A stretch of 64,000 bases of DNA from Istiophorus platypterus (Eukaryota > Chordata > Actinopteri > Istiophoriformes > Istiophoridae): the NCBI GenBank assembly GCA_016859345.1, contig CM029122.1, forward strand, positions 7,890,575 through 7,954,574. Direction: 5' to 3'. The first letter of the stretch is position 1. Every line of letters begins with the position of its first letter. This document shows, one piece after another, positions 22,258 through 34,433 of this stretch. The notes beneath the pieces are model-generated. The model ran no database searches, was not told the DNA's origin, and was given only the letters and a program-made list of their open reading frames with translations. The position numbers and the translations under genes are program-made.

Positions 22258-24084
22258 GTACCTACTGACAGAACCTTGAAGAATTTTTGTAATATTAAGC
22301 ACAATACAAAAATCTAGTTACAACAAGATTAAAAAATACTGGTTCATATTGTTTTTGCCAACTTTCAATGGAACAATACTGAAATATTTAACAATAAAAT
22401 ACCACAAGGGAAACTTGGAACAGAAAATTAAACTAAGGAAAGAAAATGCTTTTTCATAGTGACCTGGGAGCTGCTGTTACATAAGACATGCTTCTAAGAC
22501 ATTTCATGAATTTCAGCAAGTAAATGGTTTCAGCTGTTTTGCTGTCTGATGGGAAAACTTAATATTTTATTATGTGTATGTGTTTGTTTTTTTCCCACTC
22601 CATTTTTGTGTCTGTTAGCAGGATATTTCCAAAAGTTGGGAATGAATTTTGATCAAACTTTACAAAAAAGACATGGGGCATAGGACTGTATAGCCTTACT
22701 TTTCAATGGAGACACTTAAGATCTCATTTTCAGATTTAACACAACCGCAGCAAGTTTTTGCAAATATGGTAAGTGGTTAAAGGGAAGATTTAATGACCAC
22801 CGAAATAGTAAAGGCCATATTGAAAGCATGTTGGTCCATAATATAAGTCGATAATTTTCAGAAGTATGGCCTTTTTTTGGCCACTTCAGATTGTGTTCAC
22901 GCTTGAAATTCACCCTCAGTAGTTGTATTGAGCTGTAAATTCAAATGAATCAACATAATTCAAATCCAAGGTAGACAGATAATGTTCAATGGAAGCATCC
23001 AGGAACAGACAGCTGGCAGATGAAAGGCCCATAATTACTGCCATAAAAAGTGAGGGCAGCTTAATTGGCAAATCAAGAATAACAAGCAGGGAGGCACTAG
23101 ACATAGAAACAGAATCACCAGTGCAAGAAATAAAGCATAAAAACTGGAACATTTCATCTGCTTCTCAACCTTTTGTTTAGTTCTTGAGGGCAGGTAAAAC
23201 CCCTCTTTGGCTTTGAAATAGTAATGTATTTTTCTGTAGATTTTTTTTTATGTAAAATTCAGCTTCTGTAAATGATGCACAAGTGACACAACTTTTAGGT
23301 TTTCTTTTAAAGATTTCTAAGTTTTACATAATTTTTATTTTAAAGTGTGCCAGAGTGCACATATTCATATTAATTATATTCACATCTATAAATGTATGAT
23401 TGGCACTTGGAGGTTGTATTTTCTAGCTAGTTGTTTAAAGTGCCTGCACAAAACAAATGATCCACATAGCGTGGTAAAGTAATTGCATGCCTTTGTTCTT
23501 GTCAGTGTGTAATCAAACGGGGTCCTTATCTGTAGAGTGTTTTAGAACACACCCTCCCATTTGCAGCCTCTCTTCCTGTGGAGACTGACCCCCCTAAAAG
23601 CTTCTTACAGACTCCTTGTAAGCGGTAATTAATTATGCCCATTTTTGCCTTATAACATTTTCAGTTTGTTCAAACTTCAGGGGTTCAATAATGTTTTGTC
23701 TTATCGTGTTGAAAATATGGCTGTTCGATTTTTTTGGTCAGTCTGTCAAATGGGCAAAACAATTTAGGATTATGATTGTTGTTTTTGAAAAATTGGTATG
23801 TGAGTATTTTTTCACACAAATGCATTCTATCACAATAAAACCTTTCTTTCTTAGATTTTCAGAAGGTGATGTTGGAATGCAATATGGGCATTTTTCAGAA
23901 CGTCAGAATGTGTTGTAATTGACAGAATACATCAACTTTTTTGAACATTATGGTCATTGATTATGATGATGTTTATAGTCAGTTAATCATTCATGTACAT
24001 ACATATCTATAAATGTCTTCCCTCTTTTTTGCCCTTTTTTTCTCTCACTGTTAGCATGTCCTCCTCTTCTGTTCCTCTCCACAG
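22258..24084 (+). other. nalcn: nalcn intron after coding exon 2
   Basis: A 1.8 kb AT-rich intron. No repeat element or other gene was recognised in it. Confidence 0.85.
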
Positions 24085-24168
24085 GGGGATAACTCCTATG
24101 TGAAAGATCGCTGGTGTATGTTTGATGGATTCATGGTGTTTTTCATCTGGGTGTCTCTCGTGCTGCAG
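24085..24168 (+). CDS. nalcn: nalcn coding exon 3: domain I S3 (residues 98-125)
   Basis: An 84-base exon (28 codons, phase 0) with acceptor CTCTCCACAG and donor GTATAT. GDNSYVKDRW forms the S2-S3 link and MFDGFMVFFIWVSLVLQ is S3. It matches NALCN with a few substitutions (FFIW against FCLW in human). Confidence 0.96.
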
Positions 24169-25047
<879 letters not shown>

Positions 25048-25187
25048 GTGTTTGAAATAGCAGAGCTTGTTGATCAGATGTCTCCATGGGGAATGCTGAG
25101 AATCCCCCGAGCACTCATTATGATCCGGGCCTTCAGGATCTACTTCCGCTTCGAGCTTCCTCGCTCCCGCATCACCAACATTCTGAA
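25048..25187 (+). CDS. nalcn: nalcn coding exon 4: domain I S4 (residues 126-172)
   Basis: The acceptor is CTTGCTTTTAG and the donor is GTACAA; 140 bases ending two bases into Lys172. It carries the domain I S4 segment with R143, R146, R152 and R155 in MLRIPRALIMIRAFRIYFRF. This is the sparse voltage-sensor charge pattern of NALCN rather than the regular every-third-residue pattern of voltage-gated sodium channels. The intron that follows is only 110 bases. Confidence 0.96.
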
Positions 25188-25297
25188 GTACAACACTGTC
25201 ATGAGCATATCACTTATATGTGGTCTCCATAAATAATGGATAATTGCACATGTTTAATTATGGCATTGACATATGTCTTTCATTTTTCTTGTTGCAG

Positions 25298-25426
25298 GCG
25301 ATCTGGGGAACAGATCTGGAGTGTATCTATCTTCCTGCTGTTTTTTCTTCTGCTCTATGGAATCCTGGGTGTTCAAATGTTTGGAACGTTCAACCATCAC
25401 TGTGTTACTAACGATACACAAAAAGA
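25298..25426 (+). CDS. nalcn: nalcn coding exon 5: domain I S5 (residues 172-215)
   Basis: The acceptor is TTCTTGTTGCAG and the donor is GA|GTAAAA. The exon holds S5 (SVSIFLLFFLLLYGILGVQM), C207 and the start of the extracellular loop. N210 (NDT) keeps an N-glycosylation sequon. Entry and exit each split a codon, and both rejoin correctly with the flanking exons. Confidence 0.95.
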
Positions 25427-27279
25427 GTAAAAAACTTTATTTAGCATTTAAGTATAACTTATTATGCATTTTTTTGTTGTTTCCACAGATCACTATCATT
25501 ATTAATTGGCGATAATCAGTTTTAATGATACATTTTTTTTAACCATACTGTCATTCTTAGCCATTAACTGAACCAAAAAGCTATGATAGAGGCCATGTTT
25601 TCCACTTTCAGTGAAGGTGATGTGTTGTATATTTACTAAAGCAATAATTGTTTGTATGAAGTAGTTTTAAGAAAATAGAAGACAGATACACAGTGTCTCT
25701 TTTACCCTGGAATATACTAATAGGCTCTACACTGCAGTGCAAAATTGCAAAGCAAAACATCAATCAATGCAGACTGAAAGGTAAACAGACATACATGAAC
25801 TTGTCTGCATCCAGCTAGACATGGCTTGCTTTGCAGGCTATAAAAGCCAATGTGAAATGATTCACATTTGAGCCAAACCTAAATAGCCTATGAATACAAA
25901 TGCATAATAATACATACATATAATAGCTTATGTCAAGGCATAACACTGTGCTGTTTGTAGACAGCACAGTGCCATGGTTGTACATTTAGCAAACCAACCA
26001 TGGTTCAGCTTGATCAGTCAGTAACCGTCATGGGCTGAGCTGAGTCTGACAGATCCAGACAGAATCTCATCTCTTGTGATCAATTTGATGTGGCCATCTA
26101 AGCCGTAGCCTCACACATTAAATTGGTTTTTTTTGTTGTTGTTTTTTGATGTGGAGCAGCACTTTAAAACCTTCCTTCCACATCCAATGTTTAGGAGCTG
26201 TTTTGGTCAAGGTTTTGTCTGTTTGTTTCCCTTTTTTTTGATTGCATTAATTACGCAGGTTCATAGGTACGAACCTGTCGCTAGAAAAAACAGTTTTCTT
26301 AAAACATTGTGGTCAAAATATTTTTGCAGCAGGAAACAGGGAAACCCGTAAACTTGTGGGCAGGTAGGGACACAGGATTAAGGATGATATGGGATTGTTG
26401 ATGGGTTGCAGTGTGTGCAAATGTTGCTCCACAAATACAGTGTGTATTTAAACACATTTCTGAAGGTTTTGAGATTGAATTATTCAGTTTAGAATAATGA
26501 TAATACGATGCAGAGAATAGGAATCCTTGTGGCAACAAAAGATTGGGGAGGCGACCAATATGATTAAAGCCCCAGACTGCAGGGAGAACTAACACCAATT
26601 ACAATAATTAAAATTTCCTGCATTGTCCAGCCTTTGTATTAAGCTCATTCCTGCTCAACAGCTACCCCGTCCATCTCTCCTCATTGATGTGTGCCTAAGC
26701 ACCCAAGGGACACAGCATATATTGACCATTAGTTGCAGGACAGATAGCATAGGAAATTCTCACATTCATAGCTCTGATGTCCCTCTGTAACAACAATCCA
26801 AAACTGACAGCTGTGCATCTAATTTGTTTTCTGATGTGCTCTTTTTCCTAAATCCGTCATATATATATATGCCTCTAATAGGGTATTTTAGAAATATGTC
26901 ACTCAGGGACTGATGTGTCTAATCTCTATCTGCCATATGCCCTTGGCACAAAGTCAAAGCTAGCTTTTCACACACCAGGGATTTGATGGAAATTGGGAAA
27001 AATAGCAGGGGATACATTTTCTGATATGGATATTAGATGAAAATGGTTCTGGATTTGTGAACTGCAGAGACCCTGACACTCTTCTGGTTGTCAGGGTTTC
27101 TGCAGTTGACCTCTTCACAGTTTTACTCTCATGGAGCTGAATTACATGCACAGATTTGTGCAGTAAGAATTAGATCTACTGAACTGAATATGGATGACCT
27201 TTGTGTTTTGTAGATTTATTTAAGCTACAGTGTGAGAGATATTATTTGGTTATTCTAAATCTTCTGAGCCTTCTTAAAA

Positions 27280-27361
<82 letters not shown>

Positions 27362-28261
27362 TATAATTTTTATTTTTATTTTTTTAAAGATAGGAGTTAT
27401 ATGATGCAGCCACACATTATTTAATATATCCAATAAATATAAAAATGTTAAATGGTGCAATCATACTTTGGAAAAGGGTTAGCATGTTCTCTTGTGCTGT
27501 TGTGTTATTGCGATGTTCTGAACTGTGCATTTTTGTGGACTGAATGTCAACAAGAGGTGGTTGAGGTGAGAGGAGGTTATTGACAGGACTCCTTATTATC
27601 AACTTTACAAAGCTCTGCAAATTAATTTTAATTAATTATGGTTTAGCAAAATTATAGGTTCAGAAAACTGATTGTGAATGTTTGTGTATCATAAATATGT
27701 TTTGTTTTCATTTGACTCACCTAAATATTAATATAATGTTATTACTGGACATTTGGTCTCTCATCTGAGGATTCATTTATCTCCCATTTGCCATCAAGAA
27801 AAGTGATTTTCTTTGATAAGACACATTGGTATTATCCAGCCCAGTATAATAAGCTTTATTGGGATTCACCACTATGCCTCTGATTGCCCTTTGTGATAGT
27901 GCAATAAATTATTCCTTCTGATCCTGTACCCCTTAATAAACAATTTGGCTGGATGTCTGGGTGGACAATTTGAAGGCATTAATTTTCATTAGAGAAATAA
28001 AGCAGCCCCTGGAATAACACCTGTGGCTAAAAGAGAAGGAGACAGGGAAAGAGAGAGGCAGGGGGTGTGTCTATGTGTTAGAATTCTTACCATTCTAATA
28101 TTTCCTTTACATTTACTTACTTTCTGTTGCAAAATTATTCTACACTTTCTACAATTATACACATTACAGTATATAATTGTCTCATCGTTTTTTGGAAATT
28201 AATTCAAAGTACCACCCATTGCAAACATAATTTAATAATGTTTTTTTCCTTCTGTGGTCAG
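25427..28261 (+). other. nalcn: nalcn intron after coding exon 5
   Basis: A 2.8 kb AT-rich intron containing a long TA tract (27283-27364). No other gene or recognisable transposon was seen. Confidence 0.85.
27283..27364. repeat. (TA)n microsatellite
   Basis: About 80 bases of alternating TA with two single G/C interruptions. It is self-complementary and can fold back on itself. Confidence 0.96.
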
Positions 28262-28413
28262 TAATGTGACATGGAACAGCTTGGCCATCCCAGACACCCA
28301 TTGTTCCCCTGATGGAGAAGGTTACCAGTGTCCTCATGGCTTCAAATGCATGGACCTAGAGGAGCTGGGCCTCAGTCGACAGGAGCTTGGTTATAGTGGC
28401 TTCAATGAACTAG
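28262..28413 (+). CDS. nalcn: nalcn coding exon 6: domain I extracellular loop (residues 215-266)
   Basis: The acceptor is CTTCTGTGGTCAG and the donor is CTAG|GTATAT. It encodes the cysteine-containing loop before the pore helix, with C229, C238 and C244, plus the second sequon N216 (NVT). As I recall it, human has SPELEEGYQ where this protein has SPDGEGYQ, so the fish protein is one residue shorter here and all later numbering is one less than in human. Confidence 0.95.
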
Positions 28414-29579
28414 GTATATGCTATACATACATATTCAGCAATGCCTCCAAAAAAATACATGTGAAAATAAGCATTCACAAACATATATTGCTAATGCATT
28501 TTTCAAATTTATACAATTTTTCAATTTACATTTGACCCAGAGGCCAAAATAAAATAAAATTGCAAGTTGACTTATCAGTGCATACCTTTGGTCTGAAGCT
28601 GTGCCATTCAGCAATATATGGGATTCATATCAGATGAACAGTGTTACAATCCAGTGGCAGTACACTTAATCTTTAGATAGCCATGATAGCCATGAGTACA
28701 TCTGAAGATTCAGATGTACTATTTTTATTCAAATCCATGTGGAAGGCATAGGCTACTGTAACATGCAATAACTGTGGTATGTCAGCAACTATTTCTAGCT
28801 CCAAAACCCAGAGGCTCCAGAACTGTTAGTATGATAAGCCTAGAACAATAAAATGACTTGGATATTCAGTCTGCTGTTAGTGATCTGTTAGCTGTGTGTC
28901 AGTTCTTGACATCTGCTGTCAGCTGCAGCTTACCTTTCTAAAACTGGTCTGATGTAATCAGGGAGGCTGTTTATGTAAAGAAAGTCCACCTAATCTGTTC
29001 GTCTTTTTTTGGATGGTAAAAGGACACAGTCCACTCTCATTTTTTTTTCAAACATTAAATAAATAATGAATTTTGTTTCTTTCCTGATGAAATAATATTT
29101 TGCTGAGTGTTAAAAGTATAAGCAGTTGATTTGCAGAGAGTACGTTAATCGGAAAATAGCCAAAAGTGTCATTTTGTGGTTAGGCCTACTCATAGACCTT
29201 ACATTTATTAGCTTCATCAGACCAATTTTGTCGGTGACAGTGACAAAGACATGCATTAAAGAACAGATCATCATTAATGAGTGTGCCAAACAGTTATAAT
29301 TCTAGGTTCTGTCAGTATAAAGAAGGGAACTATGAGGATACCAAGGTTCTGTTTTTTTCATCCTGTAAGTTGTCAGAATGTACATTCATTATAGATAAAA
29401 AGAGAAACTCAAGGTCTTTTTAAAAAGGCTCAGTCTGAGGGGAGCCATGGTGATTGGTACGAGGCTCACAGACATCACGGTGTTAAGCAAAAGACCATTA
29501 CTGACACTTGCTGCAATAACAATTTCTGCTTTTCATCTGACTGTACATCTCCCTGACTGTCGTGTCTCCTTTTATTTAG
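28414..29579 (+). other. nalcn: nalcn intron after coding exon 6
   Basis: A 1.2 kb intron with no recognised repeat or gene. Confidence 0.85.
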
Positions 29580-29722
29580 GTACGAGTATCTTTACTGTAT
29601 ATGAGGCTGCATCACAGGAGGGCTGGGTGTTCCTCATGTACAGAGCCATTGACAGTTTCCCTCGCTGGCGCTCCTACTTCTACTTTCTTACTCTCATTTT
29701 CTTCTTGGCATGGCTTGTCAAG
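29580..29722 (+). CDS. nalcn: nalcn coding exon 7: domain I pore loop and start of S6 (residues 266-313)
   Basis: The acceptor is CTCCTTTTATTTAG and the donor is GTTAGA. YEAASQEGWVFLMYRAID contains the domain I selectivity-filter glutamate E279, equivalent to human E280 and first of the EEKE ring. SYFYFLTLIFFLAWLVK begins S6. The exon ends in phase 0. Confidence 0.97.
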
Positions 29723-30033
29723 GTTAGAGGCAGTCTTTCTCTCTCCCTACTGCACCTTCATAATACTCCCAGTTTCTATTGCATGGCAGCTGGGGATAGT
29801 TGAACACCAAGAGGGCTTGGTTAATTCACACAACCTAATCTTTCACCTACAGACATAACGAATTCCCCTTGGTAGTAGAATATTCTCTGGCTAATGAGAG
29901 AATTAATGTCATGTCATAGTGAAATGAGGTATGGGGACAGACTAGCATTTGGTTATTTGTTTTTGATTGTCAAAACACTTTTATCTCTCTCGCCGTCTCT
30001 GTTTTACCGCCTCTCTTCCTTTCTCTTTTACAG
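29723..30033 (+). other. nalcn: nalcn intron after coding exon 7
   Basis: A short 311-base intron with a pyrimidine-rich 3' end. Nothing else was seen. Confidence 0.9.
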
Positions 30034-30138
30034 AATGTGTTCATTGCAGTCATCATTGAGACTTTTGCTGAAATCAGAGTGCAGTTTCAGCAGATGTGGG
30101 GGTCGAGGAGCAGCACCACCTCTACTGCTACAACACAG
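30034..30138 (+). CDS. nalcn: nalcn coding exon 8: end of domain I S6 and start of I-II linker (residues 314-348)
   Basis: The acceptor is TTTCTCTTTTACAG and the donor is GTACAA; 35 codons in phase 0. NVFIAVIIETFAEIRVQFQQ is the inner end of S6 and the activation-gate region. It is followed by a Ser/Thr-rich linker (SRSSTTSTATTQ). Identical to human NALCN as I remember it. Confidence 0.96.
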
Positions 30139-30496
30139 GTACAAATATCACCCTCATAGACACTGGGGCCACAAGTCACATTGACAACTTTCAATGATGC
30201 CTACATATGACTTGATTCTAAAACATTCTTGAACACCGATTTACTTAAAAGCTGGTCATCTTGGTGCAGAGTGCAAAAAAATCTTTGCATTCAGAATTGT
30301 CCACCTAAGGGCCCATCGGCCATCAGATGCCTGTTTTTTTTTTGTTGTTGTTTTTTTTAAATAACTTGGCTGTCGTAGTAGGAAAGATCATCATCATTCT
30401 GTTTTTATTAGAAAACAGGCCAGAAATCCTTTTTTTTTAAATTTTATTTTAAACTTAACAAAATAAATTAGGCAGATTTATTTGGCCAAGTGACAA

Positions 30497-30538
30497 GTTA
30501 ACTTGTGATGTTAACTTGTGTTAACATCACAAATTAAC
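30497..30538. repeat. Short inverted repeat
   Basis: GTTAACTTGTGATGTTAAC at 30497-30515 and its reverse complement with one mismatch at 30520-30538, with a 4-base loop. A third related copy (GTTAACTTGTGATGTCAAC) lies at 30553-30571. Confidence 0.9.
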
Positions 30539-30939
30539 GTCTGTCCCCTGACGTTAACTTGTGATGTCAACTCTCTGAGGGAAGGGGACTCTAATTTCTG
30601 CACCTTTCCCAGAATCAAACCAGGGGATGAACTCTCTCCCTTTCTGGAGTTGCCCAGGCGCAAAGCATCGTGCTGTGTGACTGTACACTTTAGGCCAAAG
30701 ACTGATGATCAGTATTTTTGTTGTAGTTTGAGATCTGCATCTGTATTGTATATCTTGGACAGGCAAAGAGAAGAAAAATTGGCAACTGGTAAAAGATCAG
30801 GTATCTGAGAATGATGCTGGGTAGACCTGATAAACCCAAATATGCAGTGATGGCAATCTGGGAATGTCTGGTTGAGACTATCCCCAAGGTCTTCAACCAC
30901 TTTTTCCAGACCAATGATGCAGCTTCAGTGGTGGGAGAC

Positions 30940-31140
30940 GCAAACCCTTGTTTGGGCAGTCCTTGGTAAAGGCAGTTCTGCTGGCTTCGCCAGTGCCATC
31001 AGTGTGCACGGGATTCATAGTTAGGTTTTAAACAGCTGGGATGAGAGGCAGCACTTCCAAGTCTTAGGCCATGATAATCTGCCTATAAATGGTCGATTCA
31101 CAAGTGTGTTCACAAGTGAGGGCATCAAGAGACACACAGA
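30940..31140 (+). mobile_element. Fragment of a LINE (non-LTR retrotransposon) reverse-transcriptase region
   Basis: The DNA AGCTGGGATGAGAGGCAGCA, followed by CTTCCAAGTCTTAGGCCATG, reads AGMRGSTSKS, stop, AM. This is close to the AGMRVSTSKSEAM segment of reverse transcriptases in common teleost LINEs. GTGTTCACAAGTGAGGGCAT follows in the expected order. It is heavily decayed and lacks both ends. The exact LINE clade is not certain from memory. Confidence 0.5.
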
Positions 31141-33439
31141 TTAGTGCAACAACAGCAGCAGCAGATTGTTGTGGAGAGCGAGCCTGAAGGGTAAATTCTT
31201 TATACTAGTCAGTCTGTGTTTCAAGCACTCTAAAAGATCTTGAGCTGTGGATAGTGCCTAAAGGTATGTTATCAAAGATAAAAATGGGTGAAATTAGTTT
31301 ACATCACCGGATTTCTTGGGTCATGCAGTGGAAAATGAACCTCTGGAAAGAGCTTGAAGAAATTGAATGGAACCATTTATGTAAGTTCCAAAAGCTGATC
31401 ATCTTACCTCCAGGATGGTTTGATCTAGCAGGGGACCTTTGTTGCAGCTCTCCTCCTCATTTCCTGTCACCTCTCCACTTTTGCAATCTAACAGATGGCA
31501 TAAAATGCCCCAGAAATAATTTCATACAACAAGAGAGCTATGATTGCAGATGTTAGGGAGCCCCAGCATTTACTCCCTGGTCTGAAATTGTTTAATATTA
31601 ATTTAGATATAGCAACTTGTACTTTATTGATTTTTTTCCAACCTTGAAAAGCAAATTACAACTACATTACCTCAAAAGATGCTTTCTGCTTTGTGTTATT
31701 ATCAGTTATGATCATATCATAGAGTCACATACACTAGAGAGAGGTAAAAAGTAATATTGACAGACTTAATGGCCTAAAAGGACAATCCGTTTCATAAAAA
31801 AGTAATTAAACAATAATTAAAAAAAGGATTGAAAAGGTTTGACAGCCTTTGGAGATTCATTCTATAAATCCCTGTAGATTTCTGACTGTCTTTCATTTCA
31901 GACAGAGCCCATCTATGTTAGTTATTAGCACTGGCTTGACATTTTTCAGGTTTAAGTATTTAGCTGTCTTACAAATTGCCTTTTAAGTATGAGAGGAGTT
32001 TGTCTTGATTAGAGCATGTGTTTCTCTTGATGTCAAAGGCATTTGCCTCTTCCACATTTGCAGTAGACTACTTTGGATTGGCAAAGAGGGTTGGAAAGTG
32101 GGTTTGAAGCCGCCAAAATTAAGAGAGTATGACTGTGATTTATGATTACATTACAGCTGAAAATGATGAAGATAAGGAGCCAAAAAATCAGAGATGTTAT
32201 TTGTTTCAGAACTAAACACCTTTAGAATTCAAACATATGTATATATGGCAGTAGCAAATTAAAATACTAATAAACAATAATACTAATATCAATTCAGTCA
32301 TGATGGAAAACAAGCTGGGGCCTCTTTCATGCATGTACTGCTACAAATGACCTTGAAAACAATAAACCTTTCTTACCATTATTAAAATTAATTGTAACTA
32401 CATTGTCATGCCCCAGTCTTTATCTTAGAGGGGGGAAGTAATTAGCCATGGTGTAACATTTAACTGTCAATCACTGAAGCTGAAACAATATGCCCCCTTC
32501 TCTGTTCCCTAGAGAGGAAGGTGGTTATAAGGTGGCCCTGGAAGACAAAACCAATGCCACACTCCCACATCCTTGACTTTGCTATACTGTCTCTAGATTA
32601 TTGAGGCTTTTGGTAGAGATAAGGCTGTAAAGCCTAACTTAGATGATAAAATGACAATTGGTAAATCCACTTTTGTTTAACAGGATCAGGCTTTTTCTTC
32701 CATATTTTGATGTATGGAGTTGTAATTAAGTGCTGAAACATGGAGTTGAATTAGACTGAAGTCTCCTTTGTTTTGCCTGAAGTTCAGTGATATAAGCTGA
32801 TATAAGTATTACACATCCAGGATGTAGATAGTATTCTCTCTGCCATGTTATATTAAAGGAGATGATAAAATTTACAGATAGGACACTACAGTCGTGCTGG
32901 GCTGTGATGAATTGTGATGCTGATGTGACAGGTATAAGACAAAGCTGAAATAAATGGGGAGAAAAGCTTTAAGTTTAAGAGTAGAATAATGAAGGAGGCA
33001 CAGTGGTTGAGGGATTTCTACATGTAAGTAGCAAGTAGCAGCTTTTCTTATTGTCTTTGTGATGCAACTGGAAGTTTGAATTTTTTAGAAGCTTCAACAA
33101 GCTTCAAATTTCACTTAGCTCTCACAGGTGCATTGAGTCATTCTCACCATTTCAGAAACGATTAATGTCGCAGCTATTTAAAGCACTACCTGGTGCTTGG
33201 TGGAAATTTCAAGTGAATATAAAAGGACAGTCATGTAAAAACAATTTGATTTTTGGTTTATAACAGCCCAATCACCAAATAGAACATTGGTATTAGATTA
33301 TTTTGTCGAATCTTGATTACGTGGAAATCAATCAGTTGCGGTGTTCTCGGATTAATTTGTTGTTGTTGTTGTTTTTTTTTTAGCCACGCTAGGCGTATAT
33401 CTTTCAGCATTTCTTACAGACATGCATAATCCACAGAGG

Positions 33440-33790
33440 ATGACTCTCACTGACCTTGGTAACCCCTTGACTCTTCATCTAGCAACACCAGCAAGTCAAA
33501 GTTGTTTCCCAGATAGTGAATCCTAATGATCTGGGGGATCTCCTGAATTTTTCTAGCACCAATATGACAATTTTGTTTTGACTGATATGTCTCAACAACT
33601 ATTGGATGGATTGCCATTATATATTTGCTACACACATTTATGCCATTTAGTGATCCTCAGACTTTTCATCTAGTGCCCCCATTAGGTCAAAATTACAATT
33701 TATCCATAGTTTCAGTTTATGACTAAATACCTGAAAAGATAATGACATTTCCATTAGCCTCAGCTCTTATTTCTGTTTAGTCACAATTTC
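33440..33790. repeat. Dispersed teleost repeat relic
   Basis: The wording matches a repeat that I recognise from many percomorph genomes: TTTAGTGATCCTCAGACTTTT, then CATCTAGTGCCCCCATTAGG, TCAAAATT, GACTAAATACCTG and CATTAGCCTCAGCT. The class is uncertain and the ends are approximate. Confidence 0.55.
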
Positions 33791-34223
33791 AAACTGGTTT
33801 CAAACTTTAGATTGACTCTTCTGTCTGATTAAATCTTAATAAAGATGAGGTGAATGACATTGCATTTTGTAATAAGCTGTCATGATAGTGCTTAGTTCTT
33901 ATGACTAATTTTTAATTTTCATGTTTTAGAGGAATGATTGATAATCATGAGTGCACCAGCCGTTGTGTGAGTTAGAAAGTCATTGCTGTGATATTGGTTT
34001 TGTTTTTTTTTTATTTCTAGTGTTAGGTCCTTAGGCCTACATACTGTATTTAGTAACTATCCTGCTGTTTAGTGTGGGTATGAATTTGTGTGTATGGTCC
34101 CTTCAGTTTTTTTTTTTGTTTTTTTGTTTGGGTAGCCACAGATGTTTTATGAAGATGTAGCCGAAGGGTAGATGTGTGTGTTTGAGTTTCGTCCCAGACT
34201 TTGAATGGTGTGCAGGGGTTTTT

Positions 34224-34237
34224 TGTGTGTGTGTGTT

Positions 34238-34273
<36 letters not shown>

Positions 34274-34274
34274 C

Positions 34275-34315
<41 letters not shown>
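34224..34315. repeat. (TG)n tract next to a splice acceptor
   Basis: About 90 bases of TG with three TT and one CG interruption, read as UG in nalcn pre-mRNA. It ends 31 bases before nalcn coding exon 9. Confidence 0.97.
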
Positions 34316-34317
<2 letters not shown>

Positions 34318-34346
34318 GCCCCTCATGTGTTGTCCTTGTGCCACAG

Positions 34347-34433
34347 ATGTTCCATGAAGATGCTGCTGGGGGATGGCAGCTTGTAGCTGTGGACGTCAAC
34401 AAGCCACATGGCCGAGCGCCTGCCTGCCTCCAG
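34347..34433 (+). CDS. nalcn: nalcn coding exon 9: I-II linker (residues 349-377)
   Basis: The acceptor is TTGTGCCACAG, with a weak interrupted pyrimidine tract, and the donor is GTAAAC. It is 29 codons and starts and ends in phase 0, so skipping would keep the frame. It encodes MFHEDAAGGWQLVAVDVNKP then HGRAPACLQ, identical to human except H for Q. It lies in the cytoplasmic linker between domains I and II. Confidence 0.96.

Larger units (their letters stand above)
30139..34346 (+). other. nalcn: nalcn intron after coding exon 8
   Basis: A 4.2 kb intron containing an inverted repeat (30497-30538), a LINE fragment (about 30940-31140), a dispersed repeat relic (about 33440-33790) and a TG tract that ends 31 bases before the next exon. 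Confidence 0.85.

Noticed and set aside
31254..31556. 100-codon plus-strand frame between nalcn exons 8 and 9
   Set aside because: No similarity recognised, and it adjoins transposon remnants. Probably chance.
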